Shown here: positions 1-10,275 of the stretch, piece by piece
Layout: every line of letters begins with the position of its first letter
Position numbering within the stretch: the first letter of the stretch is position 1
Source: a virus
DNA length: 64,000 nt
Virus record (IMG/VR): IMGVR_UViG_3300014502_000006
Span: 1 to 64,000 of that record
Strand: one strand, 5' to 3'
Made by a program: the position numbers and the translations under genes
The notes under the pieces: generated by a model
Told to the model about the DNA's origin: nothing
The model's input: the letters and a program-made list of their open reading frames with translations, nothing else
The model's database searches: none

Positions 1-30
1 TCAAGACTAAAAAATAGGTTTAAAAACAGT

Positions 31-67
31 AAAAAAATAGGCTACCTCGCGGTAGCCTATTTTTTAT
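31..67 (-). terminator. Rho-independent terminator at the end of the late operon
   Basis: An inverted repeat pairs AATAGGCTACC with GGTAGCCTATT around a 4-nt loop. The loop reads GCGA (a GNRA tetraloop) in the minus-strand RNA, and A/T tracts flank the hairpin on both sides. It lies directly after the stop codon of the membrane protein at 64-543, so it plausibly ends the long minus-strand structural transcript. The flanking tracts would also allow it to work on the plus strand. Confidence 0.9.
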
Positions 68-543
68 TTTGTAAAGATTTTTGTAAGTACAGCAGAAATG
101 CCAATTACTATACTGATAGCGGAGAGAATCCAACTCCATGTCACATCTCTTGAAGATGCTTTTGTATCCAATAATAATTTGAAGTCCTGCAATTGTCGTA
201 TTTGTAAATCTACCTTTTCTACGTAGGCTTCATGCGCCGTTTTGGTCATGAATGTGGTACTCTGGTCGCGCAGTGTAGCCCTGAACTCGTTCATTGTATC
301 AAGGCGTTTATCCATTGCTTCTAGTGCCAATCGGCGCGCTTCTTCCGTGGCTTTAAATTTTTGTTCAACCGCATCCAACGCTAACTTGCGTGCCTCTTCA
401 ATAGTAACGAACTTCTCACTCATGCTTTCAGAACGTTCACTAATATTTTTTTCAAGTTCGTTTATCCATAGTGTAAAAAACTCTTTTACTGTGATACCGT
501 TGGAACTAGGTTTGCTGGTGTTTGATTCATCTCCGTTTGTCAT
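64..543 (-). CDS. Coiled-coil protein with C-terminal membrane anchor
   Basis: This 159-residue protein has a charged, heptad-rich middle (about residues 25-125) that includes two related segments, EEARKLALDAVEQK and EEARRLALEAMDKR. A single hydrophobic helix follows at about residues 137-155, and the C-terminus is short and basic. The layout suggests a tail-anchored coiled-coil protein. Its place as the last gene of the operon, after the tail adhesins, fits a lysis accessory or holin-like role, but I do not recognise a specific family. An AAGGAGG ribosome site lies upstream of the ATG. Confidence 0.75.
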   Translation of the reverse strand: MTNGDESNTSKPSSNGITVKEFFTLWINELEKNISERSESMSEKFVTIEEARKLALDAVEQKFKATEEARRLALEAMDKRLDTMNEFRATLRDQSTTFMTKTAHEAYVEKVDLQIRQLQDFKLLLDTKASSRDVTWSWILSAISIVIGISAVLTKIFTK

Positions 544-609
544 TGCTGCATTTCCTCCTTATACTTTAATGTTTTATTTCTTGCCATCCTCTCACATAAA
601 ATTAGACTT

Positions 610-2442
610 TTATACTTGCACATAACCCACCAATTTTATTGGTAGAACTCTTCCGTAGCCAATTCCTTCATAATATGTGTTAAGGTAATTAAAAAAGCCA
701 TAAGATAAAGGAGGAATACCGCTATTGATAGCTACGTTTACTCCGGTCACCGTTGTAGGTAGTTTTGAAACCGGAATGGAAATCACTGCATCCACCCAAT
801 CTTGTATTTCCCCGGTAGGGGCGAACGTCCAACTCATTGTGTTCATTCCCGCTTTTCCAGCTTTTAATGACATGAACACCTGTGGAGGAGTCGTATCCTG
901 ATATTCGCTGGTCTGACCACTGCCGATAGTCAGCGAACCCACATATTGGTCACCTCCACCAAAGTCCAGTAACAAATCTCCAGCCTTTGAAGGAACTGAG
1001 ACAGAAGCAACCTGTCCAACATGTCCGCTGGCTATATTCATGCCATCCACGTCCAGAGAACCGTTCACGGTTTCAGCCATGATATGATAAGAAATATTAT
1101 CTCCAAGATTAGTCCAGTTGACGATTACCGTTTGCGCACCCGCTGCGGGTGTGAGTAAGCCAAAGAGATAGAGAGCAATATTATCATCGGGAGATGGTAT
1201 TGATTTAAGCAAGGTCATCGGCACACCACCGTAGGATGCAGTTGGATTAATGATGGCTTTTTGCCATACATAAAAAGCTACCAGCGCATAGGTTGGTATT
1301 CCCAATGGAGTATGTGTACCAGTCGCGCTTATATCCTGTACCCATCTGGCACTTGCAATTGAACTGGCGTTTGTTACCTCATCAGGGATTAAGGTCATCA
1401 AGAACCTGTATATACCCGGTTTGAGAACTTTTGCTGTTGCCAGCGTCCATGTTACATTGGAAGTTGCCCCGTTGACAACGATATTTCCCAAATCAGCTAG
1501 TACCGTAGACGCATCATTTTGTATTTGTAGATTGTATGTACCGGATGCATTGATATCCCATTTTACTTCTGTTAATTTTAAAGGTCTGGTTATTTCCAGT
1601 CTTGCACACCAATTTCTGTATGTTGAAGGACTGACCGCATCGGTATCTGCACCATTTTGGGCTGTGCTAACACTGAAGACATACTGGTTTCCGCCGTATA
1701 CTATTTCTAGTTCTGGATGAGTATATACCCCATCGCTGGTTGATGCGAATTGTCTGAAGGCGGTTGAACTAGAGCCATAGTCTGCTATGATAACTCCCAT
1801 TGTATTGCCGGATTGCCAGCCTGACCTGTAGAGAACATCTTGAACAGCATCCGTTATATCAAAATAATAGGTTGTGCCCAAAACCCAATCGGGCACAGCC
1901 AGACTGCTGTAGTAGGATGATGTCATAACTTTGGAGTTCAAACTTGACCAGTCTGTAGGCGCTTGGGAATCATCCACATCTTCACAACCTATTTTTACTT
2001 TTACTGCATCGGATATTCCCGCAAAATTGCAAGTTATTTTCAAGGTTGCATAGAGTACACTTACAGCCCCAACGCTTACTGTAAAAGGTATATAAGATTT
2101 TGATATGCCATTACTACCACCGGGAGATATGTTTCCCAAATATAAACCCGTGCTGGTATTGGAAAAGGTAGTGTTTACCTGTCCATAACAATTGCGATTA
2201 GGAGACTGCGCCGGGAAAACAGGATAGAGCGATGTTTGATACAGCGTGCTTTCGCTGTCGAATTCGCTCACACTGTCAAAATATGTTGCAGCATGATTTA
2301 CAGAAAGCAACGGTGTAGCCGCAAGCGTGGATACGCTATCGAAAACAGCCCTTGAAGAACTTGTTGATGGTGTAAACCCTTTTACTTTTAATGAAAACGA
2401 CTTTGTTGTTTTTCTGTATAGATTGAAAGAATATTCATCCAT
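610..2442 (-). CDS. Virion adhesin with DNRLRE-like domain
   Basis: A 610-residue beta-rich protein. Residues about 111-251 resemble the DNRLRE family of surface and carbohydrate-associated beta-sandwich domains: conserved hydrophobic strands, then FDITDAVQDVLYRSGWQSG and a closing HPELEIVYGG strand. A second module from about residue 400 has the ASYGGVPMTLL motif, which recurs in the proteins at 3297-9401 and 43876-45255. Its position distal to Dit and Tal suggests a tip or side adhesin contacting the host surface. Ribosome site GAAAGGAG precedes the ATG. The adhesin role is inferred from domains and context. Confidence 0.75.
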   Translation of the reverse strand: MDEYSFNLYRKTTKSFSLKVKGFTPSTSSSRAVFDSVSTLAATPLLSVNHAATYFDSVSEFDSESTLYQTSLYPVFPAQSPNRNCYGQVNTTFSNTSTGLYLGNISPGGSNGISKSYIPFTVSVGAVSVLYATLKITCNFAGISDAVKVKIGCEDVDDSQAPTDWSSLNSKVMTSSYYSSLAVPDWVLGTTYYFDITDAVQDVLYRSGWQSGNTMGVIIADYGSSSTAFRQFASTSDGVYTHPELEIVYGGNQYVFSVSTAQNGADTDAVSPSTYRNWCARLEITRPLKLTEVKWDINASGTYNLQIQNDASTVLADLGNIVVNGATSNVTWTLATAKVLKPGIYRFLMTLIPDEVTNASSIASARWVQDISATGTHTPLGIPTYALVAFYVWQKAIINPTASYGGVPMTLLKSIPSPDDNIALYLFGLLTPAAGAQTVIVNWTNLGDNISYHIMAETVNGSLDVDGMNIASGHVGQVASVSVPSKAGDLLLDFGGGDQYVGSLTIGSGQTSEYQDTTPPQVFMSLKAGKAGMNTMSWTFAPTGEIQDWVDAVISIPVSKLPTTVTGVNVAINSGIPPLSYGFFNYLNTYYEGIGYGRVLPIKLVGYVQV

Positions 2443-2460
2443 TTGTTTTCTCCTTTCAAT

Positions 2461-2916
2461 TTACACAGTATCTAGAGTAAAGATTAGATTTCCTGCTCCA
2501 AAAATAACCTGTGTTGTCGTTACAATTGTAATAGCGGGGGTTAAGTCAGTATAGAACCACACATTCCCCGTTGCACGTGCTGATGTATCAGCAAGGAAAA
2601 TAGACAGTGCTTTACCCCAATCCGCACCTGCTGTTGCAAACGTGACCGGCAGTTTGTTTTGCAGAGTATAGGTGGTTGGCGTGGTAAAATTAGTATCGCC
2701 AACTTGAAGCTGCACTCTGGCGTAGTTTGAACCACCAGTTGTCACTGGCTCAGTTACGCTCGCTATTCCAGTTTCATCCACCTGCGTAAGACTTAAACCA
2801 ACATAATAACCTGTGTTGCCGACCAGTGTGCCTATTGCTGTTGCAAGGTCTCCTGAACCGGTTGTTTGAAAAAGATACTTGAGAACTCTTATTTTTAAGT
2901 ACGTTGTCATTGCCAT
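2461..2916 (-). CDS. Gp80-like minor tail/structural protein
   Basis: This 151-residue protein begins with a short helix and then turns beta-rich, containing YARVQLQVGDTNF and a later ATAGADWGKALSIFL segment. The order 'YARV ... thin strand ... ATADWG-like ... solvent strand' recalls the gp80-like phage virion family often found among tail-fibre genes. The family call comes from pattern memory and was not checked by search. It sits between two tail-tip genes and is probably a small virion component. Confidence 0.6.
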   Translation of the reverse strand: MAMTTYLKIRVLKYLFQTTGSGDLATAIGTLVGNTGYYVGLSLTQVDETGIASVTEPVTTGGSNYARVQLQVGDTNFTTPTTYTLQNKLPVTFATAGADWGKALSIFLADTSARATGNVWFYTDLTPAITIVTTTQVIFGAGNLIFTLDTV

Positions 2917-2933
2917 AGTTTTATCATCTCCTG

Positions 2934-3284
2934 TTAACTCGCGATTGCGGGTTCGATTAGAATGTCACCCTGTGCCGGACGGTATATCTTTCCTACACTG
3001 TCGGTTATCACAGGCTGATGAGTATACTTGCCGTATAAATCAATCGTATCGGTACTTGTTAGAGCAACTGTAAAGACAGAAGTGGATATAATCGTCCCGT
3101 TCTTTTCCAGTATGTTTACATCCGGTTGCCCCCAAGGGCACAGCATCCATTCTATGCTTGAGCCAGCAAGGTTAATGGGTACACCTAAGTTATCATAAAC
3201 GGTGAAACTCAGCGTTATGTCTGTGCCAGCAATAAAGGCTATTTCCCCAAGGGAATTTAACTCCAAATAATCTGTATATGCCAT
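2934..3284 (-). CDS. Small Ig-like tail/baseplate protein
   Basis: A 116-residue protein with a beta-sandwich pattern: a short N-terminus, then AGTDITLSFTVYDN and a run of alternating strands. The organisation (polar start, 'D-hydrophobic-x-hydrophobic' first strand, later Gly-x-Tyr turn) is shared with the proteins at 40059-40430 and 59484-59804. Each of the three lies beside a collagen-bearing fibre gene. This resembles the Ig-like N-domain of baseplate upper (BppU-type) proteins. A connector role between fibre and tail is inferred. Confidence 0.6.
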   Translation of the reverse strand: MAYTDYLELNSLGEIAFIAGTDITLSFTVYDNLGVPINLAGSSIEWMLCPWGQPDVNILEKNGTIISTSVFTVALTSTDTIDLYGKYTHQPVITDSVGKIYRPAQGDILIEPAIAS

Positions 3285-3296
3285 ATTATCTCTCCT

Positions 3297-6200
3297 TTAT
3301 AACCCAACCAATTTACCGGGCAATACGCCGGTTTCGCCTATATCATAATCTAAATAGCGGAAGAATTGAAATAATCCTCTTACAGGATATACACCACCCC
3401 CGCCACCATTTACAAATATTCCAAAAGCAGTAGGAGTAAATGGCGGAGTTTGAGTACCGTTAAAATCGCCAAACTCTATTCCGTTTGTAGAAGCTCCATA
3501 ACAATAACTACCACCTGAATTTCTTCTAATTCGGAAATAAATATTATGCTCGCTTGCTATATCATATTCAGAAGCCGGAGCTTTATAATTTGTAAAGGCA
3601 ACGGTTTGCCAGAAGATATTATCCCAACCCCACATCAAATGATTAGTTGCAAGCTGCTTGGTACTATCAGTCGGGTCTTCCCACAACGCCAATCCTATAG
3701 TTGTATAATTATATCTGTGGGATATTAAATTAACTTTTGTCCAGATTGTAAATTCTCCGGCTGGTATTGTTTGATAGATACCGACTATATTGGTATCTAA
3801 ATAGCGAGTATCGATGTCTAACAGTATAGCGTTATACGCACTGCTTTCTGTTACATTCAATATAGCATCAGGGTCAAATACTGTCCATTTACCAGTATCG
3901 AACGAACCATCATCAAATTCATCGTCTATCGCTGATGGAATGGCAGGTGGAGCATCTGCATTCCATACTATTTTACCTCCTCCACCTACTCCGGTAGCAC
4001 CCTGTAAACCAGTTACACCTGTTGCACCACCGGGGTTTCCAGTTGCACCAGTTACGCCTTTTAGCCCGGTTACGCCTGTTGCACCACCGGGGTCTCCAGT
4101 TGCACCAGTTACACCTGTTGCACCGGGTACTATTGAAGAAGCACCTGTTACACCGGTAGCACCCTCTGCTCCTACAGGAGGGGTATCATCATCTGTATCC
4201 AACCACAATCTTCCATCGATAGGATACGGAGGGATTGTACCCTGCACAAACGGGATATCTTCTATTCCTACAATGGTTCTTACACTTATATCGTCCGTAC
4301 CTGTTACATAATTTCCAGCGAATTCCAAAACAGGTTCTTGGGCAAAAGTTACACCATTAATATCAATAGTGTGACCACCGCCCCCTACTCCTGTAACACC
4401 TGTATCACCGATGATGCTCATACCGGTTACACCGGTTGCGCCACCGGGGTCACCCTGCGCACCAGTTATACCGCTATCTCCTTGTAAACCTTGTATACCG
4501 GTTACGCCTGTTGCTCCTGTAGTACCTGTGACACCCGTATTACCTTTTCCGGTAACACCTGTTGCGCCGGGTACGTTGGAAATTCCTGTTACACCGGTAG
4601 GCCCAAGACTTCCGTTTTCCACAAAGGAAACAATAAGGTCTCCTGTAATGGTTGAAGTAAGGTTATTATAGAGGGCTAATATGGTAATAGGAAACATATA
4701 AGCACCACCGGTATAAGTCCAAGTTCCGGTTACCGTGTAGTACCAATAGCTTCCCGTTGATTTAAATTGTAATTCCAGTATCCCTTTGTTATTTGAAGTG
4801 CCGCCATAGGTCATTTGCTGCAACCATGCCGCCATATTAACACCATCAGCATCGACTACGTTTATGTATACATGGGTAGCCATATTCAGATTTATATGGT
4901 TAACACTTACCAAGCCAGTACCGGGGTCGCTTTCAGCCGTGCTGGTGGAGAATGTCCACTCAGCCCCATTCGCTATATAGCCTCCTGTTCCGGTTACACC
5001 CGCCAACCCTGTAACACCGGTTGCACCAATTGTACCTAAACCAGTGACACCGGTTGAGCCAGTTATGCTTGAACCAGTTATACCTGTTGCGCCGGGTACA
5101 TTAGAAATACCTGTAACGCCGGTTGAACCCGTAATACCGGTAACTCCCGTATTGCCACTTCCTGTTACTCCTGTAGCACCGGGTACATTGGATACACCTG
5201 TAACACCGGTTGAACCGGTTACACTTGCACCGGTAACACCTGTTTGACCTAATGAGCCAGTTATACCCGTAGCACCGGGCACATTAGAAATTCCGGTTAC
5301 TCCGGTATTACCTATTCCCGTAACTCCTGTACCACCATAGCCGGTAGTTCCCGTAGCTCCGGGTACATTAGATACACCGGTTATACCGGTTGAGCCTGTT
5401 ACGGAAGCACCGGTTGTGCCAGTAGAACCAGTTGTACCCGTAGTGCCCGTAGCACCCGGAACATTGGAAACGCCGGTTACACCCGTATTACCTATTCCCG
5501 TAACTCCTGTACCACCATAGCCGGTAGTTCCCGTAGCTCCGGGTACATTGGAAATTCCGGTAACTCCGGTATTTCCAATTCCTGTTACGCCAGTCATGCC
5601 CAAGTTGCCTGTAACGCCCTGTATTCCGGTTACGCCCGTATCACCCATTCCAGCATACGAACCGGGTATACCTGTAACACCGGTTGCGCCATGCCCACCG
5701 GTCATACCTGTAGCACCCGGAATGCTTGAAGCTGCACCTGTTGTTCCGGTGCTGCCTTTTATTCCCTGTGCACCCTGTATGCCTGTAGCGCCGGGTACTG
5801 TTGACTGAGCACCGGTAATACCTGTTGCACCGCCGGGGTCTCCTTGAGCGCCGGTAACACCACTAGCGCCGAACGCTCCGGTCACGCCGGTCATTCCTTG
5901 CATGCCAGTTCTTCCAGTTACTCCGGTTGAACCAACCAAACCAGTTATGCCCGTATCTCCCTGATAGACAGCACTTCCGGGTGCACCGGTGACACCCGTA
6001 TTACCAATACCGGTAATACCAGTTGCCCCATGCACACCGGCTGAGCCAGTAACACCGGTATCGCCCATTCCAGCATACGAACCGGGTATACCCGTAACAC
6101 CCGTATTGCCAATACCAGTAACACCGGTTGCACCCATAAGGGCGATACTGCTGCCACCATCCCTAATAACCTTGCCATCTGTACCCTCGAATACAGCTAT

Positions 6201-9200
6201 ATTTCCATCTACCGAAGTATAGGTGTCCGTAGTTACGAAACTTGCGTCCAGTTCCCATTTACTGTAGATGTCCAGTGTGGCATCCCCTTGATTATCAAAG
6301 GTGACAGAACCAAGCGGGAAGATAAGTCTGTCAACCCTTTGTTCGGTTGAAGGTGCGTTGATTGCAATGCATAAATGCGATTCAATATAAGCGTGGTGCA
6401 TGTAGAGGTCTGGAGCATAAGCCCACCCCATCGGGGTTAAACCAGTATGCGTGGCGGTTATGCAAGACATTGCAACCGTTTGCTCAGTATATGGGGCTGT
6501 TCCACCGGGGATTACATAAGTTCTCTCCAGTTCTGCAATAAGTGTTTGCCCGTGAGTGGTTTCTACATTAATAGGGCGCACAAATGGCCCCGTTTGTACG
6601 GGTAACCAGCCGTAAGTAGGAACATGGTCACCAAAATAAGCAACGTCAAAAACAAGGTTATGAGCAAGGGTTGGAACATTTAAAGTCCAAGGCGCAGCAT
6701 CTACTTCTTTCCATCCTGTCCACGTATGGTGGTAGAACGGATAATACTGGTCTACATTATACAATTCTTGCACATACATGTATAGTGCATGACCGTTTAG
6801 ACCTTTTACACCGCCGGATGGGTCAAAGCCAACATGTACGCGATATATACCGGGAGTATCCGGCAAGTCTTCGTCAAGAAGATAATACGAAGCAACAAGA
6901 ATATCTGTTCCTAAAGGAACATCTCCTTGATGGTCTGCCGTGAGTTCGTTCATGGCAACCCCATTAAAGGTAACGGGAGGATTTACATTATCAAAATCAA
7001 CTGCTCCATCAAGACCACAACCAATAAGGAGCAGCGCCATTCTGTTGTTTTTCTTTCCTTTCGTAATGGTAAAATCAACATCCAACTGATTACATCCGAG
7101 GTCAAGGTCAGCATCATCTCCTCCTTGATTACCATCACAATTATCTTGAATATCAAAATTTTTCCATGCTTGAAGGTGTGTCCCTCGTTGTGGAGTTGCT
7201 AGAGGGGCTGCTCCCCTGACAATCACGCCACCGCTCTCAATATCTACATCAGTGGATTTGTTGTTGTGGTTGTCTGTTACTCTAACTCCATTCCCGATAA
7301 AATTGAGGGCTGGTTGTTGTGGAAAGCTTATCGCATTCTGCTCTATAACATGCCCATTAACGCCCCTTTTTGATACAGCACCTGTGCTGTTTGAAGCAGT
7401 GCCTGAATTACCGGTCATACCGCTCAAAGTAGCGGCATTGCCGAATAGGTCGCTGTAAACAAACTTGCTGTTATCCAGCCTGTATCGGTTCGAGAACGTC
7501 ATGGAGAAATTGGCTGGATTTTCATAATCAATGACCATTTCCAGCATGACTGCAATAAGTGCAGCCTGTCCTTCGAACACCTGCACGTTCGCTGTTTTTC
7601 CCAATTCCAGTTGGCTGATAAACGGAATATATTCTTTTAATGCAATAAAATCACTAATATCTGCGGTGAACTCGTATCTTGGCTGAGATACTCTGGAAAG
7701 AACATCGCTTCCTTGATTGTACAAATCTTGAGAAGCTGCTTGCAGTTCGTCCGCATCCGGCTGAGCACTTACAACGATATTTGCATTATTGTACGTATTC
7801 TCATAGATATAACTTGAAAGTTCAAGATATTGGTCTGTTGTAAAGCTAAAATCGCTGTAGGTGACAATATCCAAGTAGTTTGTTAGCTCTGAAATAATAG
7901 TGCTTATTTTAGTAGTTACGGTTGTGTCTGGAACAAAACCATAAAGTAGGTCAAAGAGGGTTTGCAACTGATTGCTTGCAGTTGTGATAGCTCCCTGTAA
8001 TGAAGTCAATTCATCGGCAGATAACGGGTAAGAAGAAAATCCGTTCCTGACCATTGTCTGTATATCGGTTATATAATTGATAGAATCGTTTATTGAGTTT
8101 ATCAGGGTTGGCAACTGTGTGGCAAATAAGTCCACATCAAAGGTTGGATAATCATTGACTGTATCTGCATTATAGGTTATCTGCCAATTCGCGGATATCC
8201 AGTTCATATCTACCAGCATTGCAACCAAGTCCTCTGCGAACATGGAGAACGAATATTCAGATGTGAAAGTGAGGTTGTGTACAATTTTCTTCAATTGTAC
8301 TTTAAGTCCATTAATTTGTATTTGCAGACTTGCTATTCTGTTGTTTTGAGTGGTGATTAGAACCTGCTGGTCATAGATTTGTTGAAGGATTGCGGTAATA
8401 GGCGCTTGTGCTGCCAGTGCCGCAGCTTTCTGGTCTTCCAAACTTTGTAGATTTCCCTGATAATCGGTCAGGGTGTCCTGCGCTGTAATCATAGCCGTAT
8501 CCGCTTCCAGCAAACGATTTAACAAAGCTGAATAGGCAGGTTGTTGGGTATTGGCTGCTCTTTCCCATGTATTCAGCGAATCTATCAGACCTTGGCTCAT
8601 CCACTTTAGATTTTTAAAATAACTGAAGTTATAAATAGCATTTGTACCAAGTGGGTTGACATAATGAATGTCCACTGCATCTCCACCATAGCAGTAGAGT
8701 GCGGTTGCCAATTCATCGGACATTTCCTTGAAATCTATTTTTTTAGTTAGGTTGTACAAACTAAAATAAATGTCCGTAGGTTTGGAGAAGGTCATAATAT
8801 CATGTGCAATAATGGTTCTGTCAAAAGTATTGAACTCAAAAACACAGTTGTAGGCTTTTTCCACATCCGCTATCAGGAAGTTATACATGGTGTTATTATT
8901 AACATCAAAAGTCCTGTATTTAGGATATGCGGCAGAAGCCAGCAGGGTCGCGTCTACTTCCCCAATCGTCCAAGTAGGGAACATGCTGGACATGATACCG
9001 AGCAGAGTAACGGAAGGATTGGCAGTATCATAAAGAGCATACGTGCCAACAAAATCAGTTATCCTACGGAACAGAAGTTCCACTTCAAGAGATTTGCAAA
9101 GGCAGTGCTTTCTTGGTGTCGTACCGTCTTTGCTCTCGTCCGCTTCAAGAATGATATAATAGCCAACGTCTTCTATTAATACCAGCATCTTATTCACAAT

Positions 9201-9401
9201 ATATGCGTATGCCGGGTCAATCGTTCCTAGATTGTCCGTAGACTCCGCTATATCGAATTCAAGTTCTGAAATTGCATTATAGCGAAGCGTGTTCTTAACG
9301 TTATAGGTTCTCCCCAATGAATATAATTTTTCTTTGTTGGCGTTGCAGAGGGTTAATTGGGGTGTTTCCATCTGTCCGTTTATATCAAAATTTATTTTCA
9401 T
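3297..9401 (-). CDS. Tal-like tail tip protein fused to collagen-like fibre
   Basis: A 2034-residue protein directly after Dit. Residues 1 to about 280 have the pattern of siphophage tail-associated (Tal/gp18-type) hub domains. A coiled coil follows at about 294-370, then further helical and beta regions. At about 786-816 lies a copy of the FNGVAM beta-module shared with two other adhesins. Collagen-like G-x-T tracts cover about 1088-1473, 1601-1671 and 1741-1806, separated by globular beta domains. The C-terminal ~220 residues begin [14 protein letters not shown], typical of concanavalin/LamG-like carbohydrate-binding folds. I infer one polypeptide supplying both the tail-tip hub and a long receptor-binding fibre. 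Ribosome site GAAAGGAC precedes the ATG. Confidence 0.85.
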   Translation of the reverse strand: MKINFDINGQMETPQLTLCNANKEKLYSLGRTYNVKNTLRYNAISELEFDIAESTDNLGTIDPAYAYIVNKMLVLIEDVGYYIILEADESKDGTTPRKHCLCKSLEVELLFRRITDFVGTYALYDTANPSVTLLGIMSSMFPTWTIGEVDATLLASAAYPKYRTFDVNNNTMYNFLIADVEKAYNCVFEFNTFDRTIIAHDIMTFSKPTDIYFSLYNLTKKIDFKEMSDELATALYCYGGDAVDIHYVNPLGTNAIYNFSYFKNLKWMSQGLIDSLNTWERAANTQQPAYSALLNRLLEADTAMITAQDTLTDYQGNLQSLEDQKAAALAAQAPITAILQQIYDQQVLITTQNNRIASLQIQINGLKVQLKKIVHNLTFTSEYSFSMFAEDLVAMLVDMNWISANWQITYNADTVNDYPTFDVDLFATQLPTLINSINDSINYITDIQTMVRNGFSSYPLSADELTSLQGAITTASNQLQTLFDLLYGFVPDTTVTTKISTIISELTNYLDIVTYSDFSFTTDQYLELSSYIYENTYNNANIVVSAQPDADELQAASQDLYNQGSDVLSRVSQPRYEFTADISDFIALKEYIPFISQLELGKTANVQVFEGQAALIAVMLEMVIDYENPANFSMTFSNRYRLDNSKFVYSDLFGNAATLSGMTGNSGTASNSTGAVSKRGVNGHVIEQNAISFPQQPALNFIGNGVRVTDNHNNKSTDVDIESGGVIVRGAAPLATPQRGTHLQAWKNFDIQDNCDGNQGGDDADLDLGCNQLDVDFTITKGKKNNRMALLLIGCGLDGAVDFDNVNPPVTFNGVAMNELTADHQGDVPLGTDILVASYYLLDEDLPDTPGIYRVHVGFDPSGGVKGLNGHALYMYVQELYNVDQYYPFYHHTWTGWKEVDAAPWTLNVPTLAHNLVFDVAYFGDHVPTYGWLPVQTGPFVRPINVETTHGQTLIAELERTYVIPGGTAPYTEQTVAMSCITATHTGLTPMGWAYAPDLYMHHAYIESHLCIAINAPSTEQRVDRLIFPLGSVTFDNQGDATLDIYSKWELDASFVTTDTYTSVDGNIAVFEGTDGKVIRDGGSSIALMGATGVTGIGNTGVTGIPGSYAGMGDTGVTGSAGVHGATGITGIGNTGVTGAPGSAVYQGDTGITGLVGSTGVTGRTGMQGMTGVTGAFGASGVTGAQGDPGGATGITGAQSTVPGATGIQGAQGIKGSTGTTGAASSIPGATGMTGGHGATGVTGIPGSYAGMGDTGVTGIQGVTGNLGMTGVTGIGNTGVTGISNVPGATGTTGYGGTGVTGIGNTGVTGVSNVPGATGTTGTTGSTGTTGASVTGSTGITGVSNVPGATGTTGYGGTGVTGIGNTGVTGISNVPGATGITGSLGQTGVTGASVTGSTGVTGVSNVPGATGVTGSGNTGVTGITGSTGVTGISNVPGATGITGSSITGSTGVTGLGTIGATGVTGLAGVTGTGGYIANGAEWTFSTSTAESDPGTGLVSVNHINLNMATHVYINVVDADGVNMAAWLQQMTYGGTSNNKGILELQFKSTGSYWYYTVTGTWTYTGGAYMFPITILALYNNLTSTITGDLIVSFVENGSLGPTGVTGISNVPGATGVTGKGNTGVTGTTGATGVTGIQGLQGDSGITGAQGDPGGATGVTGMSIIGDTGVTGVGGGGHTIDINGVTFAQEPVLEFAGNYVTGTDDISVRTIVGIEDIPFVQGTIPPYPIDGRLWLDTDDDTPPVGAEGATGVTGASSIVPGATGVTGATGDPGGATGVTGLKGVTGATGNPGGATGVTGLQGATGVGGGGKIVWNADAPPAIPSAIDDEFDDGSFDTGKWTVFDPDAILNVTESSAYNAILLDIDTRYLDTNIVGIYQTIPAGEFTIWTKVNLISHRYNYTTIGLALWEDPTDSTKQLATNHLMWGWDNIFWQTVAFTNYKAPASEYDIASEHNIYFRIRRNSGGSYCYGASTNGIEFGDFNGTQTPPFTPTAFGIFVNGGGGGVYPVRGLFQFFRYLDYDIGETGVLPGKLVGL

Positions 9402-9414
9402 TGGCTTGTCCTTT

Positions 9415-10224
9415 CTAGCCAGCTATCTTGCGTGCGTTCTGATGAGTTAGTTTTATTGTTTTTACATTGCCGCTAATGGTGAGTTTATTATTACCCTGTA
9501 CGTAACGCAACCAGCTACTAGGATTTATAAAATTGGATAATCTGAGAACATTCTCAGACGATGTTATTGTTTGCAAATCGTTATTTATTGTAAGTACTTC
9601 GTTCATATCCAAACCGACAAAATTAAAAATGCGGGTAGGTTCGGCAGAATTCACGATAGAAACATCTCCGCCGAATACATTCATGGTTATTTCTATTGTT
9701 GGATAAGTATAGAATGTATTGTCGGATGTGTTGTTAATTGCTATTGTTTCATTCATATCATACCCCGTAAAGTTGTAGGTATAGGTCTTCGGAAATTCCC
9801 ATGCCCAAGGCGCATCGCAGGTAAAAGTACCACCAGAACCACGGATGATGTTCCCTGCTTTTTGCAGTTCCGGCTTGACGAAGATACCATTAAAGTAGAC
9901 ATTCCGCATATCTGGCTGGCATATCTGCAATTTCTTATAGGTTTGCCTTCCATATAACCATCTGGAAGCTAGTTCTGCTTCCTGCGCGCTCTGTTCATAT
10001 GGCACGTTCAAGTCAATATCCAATTCAAGAATAGGTGTTTGCTGCACGCCAAACAGATAGGGAACGGGTCTGTGATAGACTTCCTGTGTGTATAGCTTTA
10101 CATCAACACCTGCCGGGGTAACGATTTCTACGGCGGTACGCCTCAAGTTTTCGCAGGTTATCTGTAAACCGTAGAACTCTGAAGGTACACCATCAAAGAT
10201 AAAATGCTTTGCATAAAAAGCCAT
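9415..10224 (-). CDS. dit: Distal tail protein (Dit)
   Basis: This 269-residue protein lies between tape measure and Tal, the standard Dit position. Its N-terminus ([15 protein letters not shown]) matches the Dit galectin-like entry strand. It continues with a [16 protein letters not shown] segment and a central GIFVKPELQ[13 protein letters not shown] stretch seen in Sipho_tail family proteins. Dit hexamers form the hub joining the tail tube to the tip. It is followed after 13 nt by the Tal gene. The duplicated [14 protein letters not shown] / [14 protein letters not shown] segments near residues 150-220 suggest an internal repeat. Confidence 0.88.
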   Translation of the reverse strand: MAFYAKHFIFDGVPSEFYGLQITCENLRRTAVEIVTPAGVDVKLYTQEVYHRPVPYLFGVQQTPILELDIDLNVPYEQSAQEAELASRWLYGRQTYKKLQICQPDMRNVYFNGIFVKPELQKAGNIIRGSGGTFTCDAPWAWEFPKTYTYNFTGYDMNETIAINNTSDNTFYTYPTIEITMNVFGGDVSIVNSAEPTRIFNFVGLDMNEVLTINNDLQTITSSENVLRLSNFINPSSWLRYVQGNNKLTISGNVKTIKLTHQNARKIAG

Positions 10225-10245
10225 TGTTGCCTCCTTATAGGAAAA

Positions 10246-10267
10246 CAGGGGATATAACTATCCCCTG
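10246..10267 (-). terminator. Hairpin after the tape measure gene
   Basis: CAGGGGATA pairs with TATCCCCTG around a 4-nt loop, and the minus-strand RNA continues with a short U run. It sits between tape measure and Dit. It may be a partial terminator that lowers tape measure-to-Dit readthrough, or an mRNA-stabilising hairpin. Confidence 0.65.
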
Positions 10268-10275
10268 CTCTCTTT

